A program made the position numbers and the translations under genes. A DNA stretch of 10,988 nucleotides from Syntrophomonadaceae bacterium (GTDB lineage Bacteria > Bacillota > Dethiobacteria > DTU022): positions 1-10,988 of the forward strand of contig SKZS01000004.1 in assembly GCA_007127255.1 (NCBI GenBank). Reading direction: 5' to 3'. The notes beneath the pieces were generated by a model, which was given only the letters and a program-made list of their open reading frames with translations, made no database searches and was not told the DNA's origin. Each line of letters starts with the position of its first letter. Positions within the stretch are counted from its first letter, which is position 1. Below, one piece after another: positions 1 through 4,657 of this stretch.

Positions 1-348
1 AACGCTGGGCTGCCAACAGGTAGCATTGGAACGATCTCGGTTCATAAATTAAAAGAACGGTTAAAAAGCAAGGAAGACGTTTTACTACTCGATAACCGGG
101 CCAAGAGTGAGTGGGAAAGCGGTCATATTGAAGAAGCAGTACTGGCACCGGCCCCTGATATGCGCCAGCCAGCAGACGATTGGAACCCGGAAGAAGAAGT
201 AATCGTGCACTGCAACACCAGTAACCGCTCTATGACAGCTGCCAGCCTTTTGAAACAGAAGAATTTCAAAAAAGTAACCAACGTTTTAGGCGGAACAACT
301 GCCTGGAGCGCTGCCGGGTTACCGATGAAATCGGAAGGTGAAAAATAA
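1..348 (+). CDS. Rhodanese-domain sulfurtransferase, 3' end only
   Basis: The reading frame is open from the first base of the window, so the start lies upstream. The visible 115 residues form a rhodanese domain: an LLLDNR strand/Asp-Arg motif near the start, SGHI, then the active-site loop CNTSNRS, with the Cys that would carry the persulfide encoded at 211-213, and the closing GGTTAWSAAGLP motif. The first residues (NAGLPTG) resemble the same closing motif, so a second rhodanese domain, or a metallo-beta-lactamase plus rhodanese fusion, may precede this one; that is inference. The stop overlaps the next gene's ATG as TAATG, so it is probably co-translated with the sulfur transporter. The likely role is transfer of sulfane sulfur from a donor such as thiosulfate or a persulfide. 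The natural donor cannot be read from the sequence. Confidence 0.88.
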   Translation, partial: NAGLPTGSIGTISVHKLKERLKSKEDVLLLDNRAKSEWESGHIEEAVLAPAPDMRQPADDWNPEEEVIVHCNTSNRSMTAASLLKQKNFKKVTNVLGGTTAWSAAGLPMKSEGEK

Positions 349-872
349 TGTTTATTCTAAGAAGCATTTTTGTAGACCCCTGGCCCTTCTGGGCCGGGGG
401 CATTGTAATCGGACTGCTGGTGCCCCTGCTTTACTACTATTTTAATACAGCTCTGGGCGTATCAACCGGTTATGGCAACCTGGTTAAAATATTTCTGCCT
501 GCAAAGAATCTGCAGTGGATAAAAACCAAGTATACGGAAACATACAGCTGGCGAGTTTATTTTATTATCGGTATTATCCTCGGGGGTCTGCTCTCCGCAA
601 TTTTGAGCGGAAACCTGGGCATAACCACTGAAATGGGTCGCTTTACAGCAATAGCAGGGTGGCCGGCAGTTTTAAATGCTGTTTTCTTTTTTGTGGGAGG
701 CATTTTGCTCGGTCTGGGAGCCCGTATAGCCGGCGGCTGCACCTCCGGCCACAGCATCCACGGCATCGCCAACCTGCACATCTCAAGTATTTTAGCAACA
801 ATTTTCTTTATAATTGGTGGTATCATTACCGCTAATATTGTCCGCAGCCTGTTCCTGGGAGGTGCCTGGTAA
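348..872 (+). CDS. YeeE/YedE-family sulfur transporter, first half
   Basis: This is a 174-residue integral membrane protein with about four hydrophobic segments (roughly residues 12-32, 70-88, 108-130 and 145-168). The hallmark is GGCTSGHSIHG at residues 129-139, the conserved motif of YeeE/YedE proteins, whose characterised members (TsuA) import thiosulfate; Cys131 is the only cysteine. The ATG is part of a TAATG overlap with the rhodanese stop, with a GGAAGG ribosome binding site just upstream. Its own stop overlaps the next gene in the same way. In single-chain family members the two halves are fused; here they are two genes. The substrate is probably thiosulfate or another sulfane-sulfur compound, inferred from family and from the adjacent rhodanese. 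Confidence 0.88.
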   Translation: MFILRSIFVDPWPFWAGGIVIGLLVPLLYYYFNTALGVSTGYGNLVKIFLPAKNLQWIKTKYTETYSWRVYFIIGIILGGLLSAILSGNLGITTEMGRFTAIAGWPAVLNAVFFFVGGILLGLGARIAGGCTSGHSIHGIANLHISSILATIFFIIGGIITANIVRSLFLGGAW

Positions 873-1288
873 TGGATAAAAAGTTAGGTTTCTTAGCATT
901 CGGGATTTTATTTGGGTTTGCCCTCAGCCGGGTCGGGGCATCCGATTACGACCTGATTGTAGGCATGTTTGTCGGCCAGGACTATAAATTGGTTGGGGTT
1001 ATGGCAACCGCAATAATTGTCGGCGCCTTAGGCATGCAGGTTCTGAAGAAATTCGCCCAACCCGTTAAAAGCGGTGAACCGCTAAAAATCAGTTACAAGG
1101 AACTGAAAAAATGGAGTATTGCCGGTGCCCTGCTTTTCGGCTTCGGCTGGGGCATTACAGGGGCCTGTCCGGGCACAGTTTTAGCCCAGGTCGGTGAAGG
1201 CAAACTTTTCGGCCTGTTTACTTTTACCGGAATGATCTGCGGAACCTATATCTATGCCCGTTTGAAAGAAAAACACCCGGACCTGTAA
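872..1288 (+). CDS. YeeE/YedE-family sulfur transporter, second half (DUF6691-like)
   Basis: This is a 138-residue membrane protein with about four hydrophobic segments (residues 5-22, 41-58, 82-100 and 112-130). It carries the second-half family motif GACPG at residues 97-101, with Cys99 corresponding to a cysteine implicated in thiosulfate relay in TsuA-type proteins, and a further Cys123. It begins at an ATG in a TAATG overlap with the preceding gene, preceded by GGGAGG. The paired small proteins are expected to assemble into one channel-like transporter in the cytoplasmic membrane. It is the last gene of the + strand sulfur module and converges on cobO. The substrate assignment is by family only. 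Confidence 0.87.
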   Translation: MDKKLGFLAFGILFGFALSRVGASDYDLIVGMFVGQDYKLVGVMATAIIVGALGMQVLKKFAQPVKSGEPLKISYKELKKWSIAGALLFGFGWGITGACPGTVLAQVGEGKLFGLFTFTGMICGTYIYARLKEKHPDL

Positions 1289-1303
1289 ACAAATACTCAA
1301 ATA

Positions 1304-1342
1304 AAGTTCAACAATTGGGGTCAGGCCTCAGAATTGAACTTG
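1304..1342. repeat. Inverted copy 1 of a 38/39-nt palindromic element
   Basis: The element is bounded by terminal inverted repeats AAGTTCAA (1304-1311) and TTGAACTT (1334-1341) around a core containing GGGGTCAGGCCTC. Its reverse complement matches 2841-2879 with two substitutions and one single-base indel, and weaker similarity continues into the neighbouring GCAGG-rich bases (to about 1354). The form recalls small REP-like elements associated with REP-associated tyrosine transposases, but no transposase is present here and that classification is inference. Confidence 0.8.
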
Positions 1343-1349
1343 CTCCCAC

Positions 1350-1382
1350 CTGCTGTTTATTTATCGTTAAATAAACAGGCAG
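1350..1382. terminator. Hairpin between convergent genes, possible terminator
   Basis: There is an 11-bp perfect stem (1353-1363 paired with 1368-1378) with a TCGT loop, extended by three more pairs past a single bulged G (1350-1352 with 1380-1382). It lies between the convergent transporter and cobO genes, a usual place for a bidirectional terminator. No T-tract follows on either strand and the stem is AT-rich, so intrinsic termination is uncertain; it could instead be part of the adjacent repeat element. Confidence 0.45.
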
Positions 1383-1404
1383 CAAGGCATGTCCCCAATT
1401 CCAT

Positions 1405-1935
1405 TTATTTTTCAATCCCTTTGCGGGCAGGGACTCTTTTATCCATATAATGCTTAATACAGCGCATTTCTGTAACCAGGTCCGCTTTATCGATAATTTC
1501 CTGCGGAGCGCTGCGCCCTGTTAAAATCATCTCCATACCCGCAGGGCGGGCCTCAATCAAGGCACAAACATCCTTAACTGTTAACAAATTGCCATGAACT
1601 GCAGCCATGATTTCATCGAGAATCAGAATATCACAGGTTTCATTTTCAAGAACTGTCCTTACCTTCTCTAATTCAGCCACTAAACGCTGTTTAAGTTCTC
1701 TTTTTTCCTTTTCACTTAGTGAACCAAAGAATTTGTTTGTTTCACCAAGACGGACAATTTCAAACTTCCCGCCCAGAGCAGAAGCACTATCAAGTTCACC
1801 ACTGTGTGCTCCCTTTAAAAATTGAAACATGATTACCTTAAAGCCTCCACCTACAGCTCTCAGGGCAAGCCCAAGGGCAGCGGTAGTTTTGCCTTTACCA
1901 TCTCCGGTGTAAACCTGCACGTAGCCTTTTTCCAT
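1405..1935 (-). CDS. cobO: Corrinoid (cob(I)yrinic acid a,c-diamide) adenosyltransferase CobO/BtuR type
   Basis: The protein transfers the adenosyl group of ATP to the Co(I) of a corrinoid, giving the adenosyl form and releasing triphosphate; it acts in the cytoplasm after ring synthesis and in salvage. It shows the CobA/CobO/BtuR layout: a P-loop GDGKGKTT at residues 11-18 directly after the first strand (VQVYT), an ILDEI Walker-B-like strand, LTGRSAP, and a basic C-terminal tail ending KRVPARKGIEK. At 176 aa it matches the family. A TTG at 1941 is in frame, but it abuts the AGGAGG site; the ATG at 1935 is spaced 6 nt from it and gives the canonical N-terminus, so I chose 1935. It is on the same strand as the cbi operon but separated from it by the divergent pyrophosphatase gene, so it has its own promoter (1960-1988). 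Confidence 0.95.
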   Translation of the reverse strand: MEKGYVQVYTGDGKGKTTAALGLALRAVGGGFKVIMFQFLKGAHSGELDSASALGGKFEIVRLGETNKFFGSLSEKEKRELKQRLVAELEKVRTVLENETCDILILDEIMAAVHGNLLTVKDVCALIEARPAGMEMILTGRSAPQEIIDKADLVTEMRCIKHYMDKRVPARKGIEK

Positions 1936-1959
1936 ATACAACCTCCTCCACCTTGTTTA

Positions 1960-1988
1960 ATATTAGCCTAACAAATTCTATCTGTCAC
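1960..1988 (-). promoter_or_regulatory. Sigma-A-like promoter for cobO
   Basis: Read on the - strand, GTGACA (1988-1983; five of six matches to TTGACA) is followed after a 17-nt spacer by TAATAT (1965-1960). The cobO ribosome binding site and ATG lie about 15-30 nt downstream, so the leader would be very short and leaves no room for a riboswitch. Confidence 0.6.
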
Positions 1989-2005
1989 TAAACAGAGCCA
2001 AACTT

Positions 2006-2034
2006 TTGCAAGGTAAACAATTATCACATATACT
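2006..2034 (+). promoter_or_regulatory. Sigma-A-like promoter for the pyrophosphatase gene
   Basis: TTGCAA (2006-2011), then a 17-nt spacer, then TATACT (2029-2034). Transcription would begin near 2041, giving a leader of about 40 nt before the ATG at 2079. It is back to back with the cobO promoter; only 17 nt separate the two -35 boxes. Confidence 0.6.
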
Positions 2035-2078
2035 ATTTATATATAAATCGTTGCGGCTGCTAAAAGGAGGAGCCAAAC

Positions 2079-2729
2079 ATGACAGATTATGCAAACAGCT
2101 CTATCCCCGAAAGAAGCCTCAAATTTAAAGCCCATCCCTGGCATGGGGTTTCTCTTGGTGAAAACTGGCCCCAGGTTGTTAACACCTATATCGAAGTTGT
2201 CCCCAGTGATACCGTAAAATATGAGCTGGATAAAGAAACAGGCCTGTTAAAAATTGATCGCCCTCAACTTTATTCCAGTATCTATCCTACTCTTTACGGC
2301 ATGCTTCCGCAAACTTACTGCGGCTCGAGAATTGGCAATTACTGCAGTTCCAAATCCGGGAAATCAGGGATCAAAGGCGATAACGATCCGCTTGATATCT
2401 GCGTGATGACTGAAAAGATTGTGCCGCACGGGGACATCTTGCTGCAGGCCAAACCAATTGGCGGGCTTCGTCTCCTGGATAGTGGCGAAGCTGACGATAA
2501 AATTATAGCCGTGTTGGACGGAGATGCCCTTTACGGCCACTGGAGCAATGTAGGAGATTTTCCACCAGCGGTTATCAAACGCCTGGAACACTTCTTTCTA
2601 ACTTACAAGCAAATGCCGGGTGGTTCAGACCAAAAATGCACTCTTGAAACTATCTACGGCAAAGATGAAGCACACGAAGTGATCCGCTTAGCTCATGCTG
2701 ATTATAACGAGCTGATTGCAAACCTGTAA
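2079..2729 (+). CDS. ppa: Family I inorganic pyrophosphatase
   Basis: This soluble enzyme hydrolyses pyrophosphate to two phosphates with Mg2+. By alignment from memory to the E. coli enzyme the active-site set is intact: Glu39, Lys47, Glu49, Arg61, Tyr73, the signature DNDPLD (Asp101, Asp103, Asp106), Asp134, Asp139, Lys141 and Tyr176-Lys177. At 216 aa it is longer than the 176-aa E. coli form, with an extra N-terminal region (HPWHGVSLG at 19-27) and a C-terminal extension; this resembles the longer subgroup known from Chlamydiae and Bacteroidetes. The start has an AAAAGGAGG site 8 nt upstream. The gene is divergent from cobO and convergent with cbiJ. A link to cobalamin synthesis is not shown: CobO releases triphosphate, not pyrophosphate, so housekeeping is equally likely. 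Confidence 0.94.
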   Translation: MTDYANSSIPERSLKFKAHPWHGVSLGENWPQVVNTYIEVVPSDTVKYELDKETGLLKIDRPQLYSSIYPTLYGMLPQTYCGSRIGNYCSSKSGKSGIKGDNDPLDICVMTEKIVPHGDILLQAKPIGGLRLLDSGEADDKIIAVLDGDALYGHWSNVGDFPPAVIKRLEHFFLTYKQMPGGSDQKCTLETIYGKDEAHEVIRLAHADYNELIANL

Positions 2730-2868
2730 GCAAAAAGATTATAGCAGCAGGAAAAAGAAAGCAAGCTAAGTGTTAAGTTTTGACCCCGAATAAAACGCTT
2801 AATCAATCAAACTTCTGAGATAAAGGGCAGGCAGAGGAGTAAGTTCAATTTTTGAGGCCTGACCCCAA
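2730..2868. other. Intergenic region between convergent ppa and cbiJ
   Basis: This stretch contains no ORF and no strong T-tailed terminator. A weak stem can form between AAGTGTT (about 2768-2774) and AAACGCTT (about 2793-2800), with a G-T wobble. The right end runs into the palindromic element at 2841. Confidence 0.4.
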
Positions 2869-2879
2869 TTATTGAACTT
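2841..2879. repeat. Copy 2 of the 38/39-nt palindromic element, overlapping the end of cbiJ
   Basis: Terminal inverted repeats AAGTTCAAT (2841-2849) and ATTGAACTT (2871-2879) bracket a GAGGCCTGACCCC core. It is the inverted partner of the element at 1304-1342. Its right arm encodes the cbiJ stop codon (2869-2871) and most of the last three residues (Gln-Val-Gln). Confidence 0.8.
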
Positions 2880-3591
2880 GTTTGGGTTTGGGATTGGGGT
2901 TGGGGCGGGAGATTAGGATGATGGGGATGGAAAGAGATTGGGCGGCGGATATTTTTTCGGCGGTGCCGCCGGCAGGGCCGCTGTCCTTGGAAATGATCAG
3001 TGCGGCATCGTAGCGCCGGAATAGCAGCTTGTTGATTTCTTCGTCAAAAGGACCCTGCATGGCGATAATGTTCTTCGGAGGGATTCCCAGTTCCAGGCAT
3101 TTTTCCAGTGATGATAGCACGGGCAGGATGCGCACGATCAGTTTTTCCGGATCGAGAGACCGGGTATAGCACTCCAACTTGCTGCTGCCAACTGTTAAGA
3201 AGATATTGCCTGAACAGCCGGAAGCAAGCTGAACAGCTTCTTCTAAATCACAGGCTTTAATGACACCTCTGCCTGTTTCAACATTTGAAACTTCGCGCTC
3301 AAAACGTTCGTAATCAATTCCTGTCCGGAGGCAGGCTTCTTTAGCATTGGTTGATACTTCTTCCGCAAAGGGATGAGTAGCGTCAATCACCTTTGTAATG
3401 CCCCGCTTCCGGATCAATTCTATCATCGCTTCCAAGTTAAGCGGCCTGGCTGAGATATCACCGTGGAAATCTTTTTCCAGGAGATCTCCACCGTAGTCTG
3501 TCGCCGTAGCAGCCATAACTTTGTAACCTTCTGCTTCTAGGGCAAGTGCAGTTTTCCGACCTTCGCTTGTTCCCGCCAGGACGAGGATCAC
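2869..3591 (-). CDS. cbiJ: Cobalt-precorrin-6A reductase (CbiJ/CobK)
   Basis: The enzyme reduces the macrocycle of (cobalt-)precorrin-6A to 6B with a pyridine nucleotide. Family marks are the N-terminal LAGTSEGR (5-12), DATHPFAEEVSTNA (70-83), the downstream Tyr-Glu-Arg stretch, and KDSGPAGGTAEK (202-213), in a Rossmann-like reductase of 240 aa. The start is GTG at 3591, overlapping the cbiH stop as GTGA. The domain appears to end naturally at IILISRP (224-230). The remaining NPNPKPKQVQ tail is low-complexity and comes from a G-run tract plus the inverted-repeat element, so the original C-terminus was probably replaced. It is the last gene of the operon. Confidence 0.94.
   Translation of the reverse strand: MILVLAGTSEGRKTALALEAEGYKVMAATATDYGGDLLEKDFHGDISARPLNLEAMIELIRKRGITKVIDATHPFAEEVSTNAKEACLRTGIDYERFEREVSNVETGRGVIKACDLEEAVQLASGCSGNIFLTVGSSKLECYTRSLDPEKLIVRILPVLSSLEKCLELGIPPKNIIAMQGPFDEEINKLLFRRYDAALIISKDSGPAGGTAEKISAAQSLSIPIILISRPNPNPKPKQVQ
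2884..2909 (+). other. G-run tract (quadruplex candidate) in the cbiJ tail codons
   Basis: The + strand has five G-runs (GGG, GGG, GGGG, GGGG, GGG) separated by loops of 1-3 nt. This is the template strand for cbiJ; the mRNA is C-rich here and encodes the Pro-Asn/Pro-Lys tail. It lies directly next to the palindromic element. Confidence 0.5.
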
Positions 3592-4331
3592 AGCTCATAC
3601 CCCCTGGGAGTGATCATTTTCCCGTTTTGCCAGTAAGTTTTGCTGTTGCCGATAATAACAAGGGTAGCCATATCCGCTTCTTCCATGCAGCAGGTCATTT
3701 CCTCTAAAGTGGTTGCCCACTTCTTTTCTTCATCTCTGCCCGCACCGCGAACTATACCAACTGCTGTTTCTCCGTGTTGATGTTCAAGGATTATAGCCCG
3801 TGCTTTTGCCAACAAGTCTTTGCGGCCGCGGCTGCGCGGGTTGTAGAGAACAATGACAAAGTCTGCCCCGGCAGCAGCATGGAGCCGCTTTTCAATTGTT
3901 TCCCAGGGTGTGAGCAGATCACTTAAGCTGATTACGGCAAAATCGTGCATCAGCGGGGCACCGAGCAGGGCAGCAGCCGCGCCGGCTGCGGTTACGCCCG
4001 GAATTACCTCTACCGGGGGCGATTCAGGTCCTTCACCGGCCACCTGCAAAAGCAGACCGGCCATACCGTAAATACCCGGGTCTCCTCCACTTACTAAAGC
4101 TACTCTTTTACCCTGTAATGCTTCCGACACTGCCCGGCGGCAGCGATCTATTTCTTTACCCATGGCTGAAGAGATTATCTCTTTACCTTCTATCATTGCG
4201 GCAACCTGGTTGACATAAAGTTTATATCCGATCACCAGATCGCTTTCTTGCAAGGCTTCCTTCGCCCTGGCCGTCAGGTAGGGCAGGGAACCGGGTCCGA
4301 TTCCAACAACGCTAATTTTTCCCTGTAGCAT
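3588..4331 (-). CDS. cbiH: Cobalt-precorrin-3B C17-methyltransferase (CbiH/CobJ)
   Basis: This SAM-dependent enzyme methylates C17 and drives ring contraction at the precorrin-3 stage. It shows the tetrapyrrole methylase fold: VVGIGPGS at 8-15, GYKLYV at 35-40, the SAM-loop VSGGDPGIYGMAG around 80-92, PGVTAAGAAAALLGAPL around 110-126, and the CobJ-type VLYNPRSRGRKD. At 247 aa it is a single-domain form without the extra C-terminal iron-sulfur extension of some CbiH proteins. The ATG has an AGGAG site 9 nt upstream. Unlike the other genes of the operon it is preceded by a 326-nt gap, which may carry its own promoter. It overlaps cbiJ by 4 nt. Confidence 0.95.
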   Translation of the reverse strand: MLQGKISVVGIGPGSLPYLTARAKEALQESDLVIGYKLYVNQVAAMIEGKEIISSAMGKEIDRCRRAVSEALQGKRVALVSGGDPGIYGMAGLLLQVAGEGPESPPVEVIPGVTAAGAAAALLGAPLMHDFAVISLSDLLTPWETIEKRLHAAAGADFVIVLYNPRSRGRKDLLAKARAIILEHQHGETAVGIVRGAGRDEEKKWATTLEEMTCCMEEADMATLVIIGNSKTYWQNGKMITPRGYEL

Positions 4332-4388
4332 CTATATTCACTCCTAATCCCAGGCTAATTTCTTTGATGATAGATGAAACTTATTTCA

Positions 4389-4423
4389 CCCCCACCCCGA
4401 CCCTCCCCTGTCAAGGGGGAGGG
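4389..4423 (-). promoter_or_regulatory. G-rich hairpin / quadruplex candidate upstream of cbiH
   Basis: In the - strand transcript CCCTCCCC (4423-4416) pairs with GGGGAGGG (4408-4401) across a 7-nt loop, an 8-bp GC-rich stem. The same G-runs continue (GGGG, GGG, GGGG, GGGGG at 4408-4389 with loops of 1-2 nt) and could instead form a quadruplex. The two folds exclude each other. The tract is about 45 nt upstream of the cbiH ribosome binding site. Similar C-rich/G-rich hairpins are common intergenic repeats, so regulation is only a hypothesis. Confidence 0.45.
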
Positions 4424-4445
4424 AGAAACAATGATCATTGGTGAC
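4421..4445. repeat. 25-nt imperfect direct repeat, copy 1
   Basis: This copy matches 4507-4531 with three mismatches (period 86 nt). It contains a 12-bp perfect palindrome, CAATGATCATTG, at 4429-4440. Confidence 0.7.
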
Positions 4446-4506
4446 TTTGCCCCGTTTAATATGACCTTATTCCGTTAACTAATAGACCCATTTTCACCAA
4501 GGAAAA

Positions 4507-4531
4507 GGGAGAAATAATGATCATTTATGAC
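4507..4531. repeat. 25-nt imperfect direct repeat, copy 2
   Basis: This is the partner of 4421-4445, with the palindromic core AATGATCATT at 4516-4525. Flanking bases (TTCACC before each copy) also agree once the C-rich hairpin of copy 1 is removed, so copy 2 looks like a version lacking that hairpin. Confidence 0.7.
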
Positions 4532-4591
4532 GGGACTTGACCGCTGCATCGCACATAAATTAATACTTCTCAATCTAACTAATGCCCATAT

Positions 4592-4620
4592 ACTCTATTC
4601 CCGGGAAGGAATATTGTAAA
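4592..4620 (-). promoter_or_regulatory. Possible internal promoter for cbiH-cbiJ
   Basis: On the - strand, TTTACA (4620-4615) is followed by a 17-nt spacer and TAGAGT (4597-4592). The spacer contains a perfect 10-bp palindrome, TTCCCGGGAA (4598-4607), that could be an operator. The -10 match is only four of six, so this is tentative. Confidence 0.3.
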
Positions 4621-4657
4621 TCCGGCAACCAGCTTTAAACCCCCGGCAGCAACTTTT

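Larger units (their letters stand above)
4332..4657. other. 326-nt gap inside the cobalamin operon
   Basis: No coding region is seen. The gap holds, from low to high coordinates, the cbiH ribosome binding site (4341-4345), a C-run/G-run tract that can fold as a hairpin or quadruplex, two copies of a 25-nt imperfect repeat, and a possible promoter with a palindromic spacer. No cobalamin riboswitch box (GCCACTG-like) and no T-tailed terminator were found. Every other junction in the operon is tight, so this segment looks like an insertion or a regulatory break. Confidence 0.7.

Noticed and set aside
2776..2791. Degenerate third copy of the palindromic element (TTTTGACCCCGAAT)
   Set aside because: Only about ten bases agree and the terminal inverted repeats are absent; chance cannot be excluded.
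4421..4531. Possible short CRISPR-like array
   Set aside because: There are only two imperfect copies with a 61-nt interval, and no cas genes or further repeats.
4332..4657. Possible cobalamin riboswitch in the operon gap
   Set aside because: No B12-box-like motif or expected conserved helices could be found; the gap is explained better by repeats and a possible promoter.
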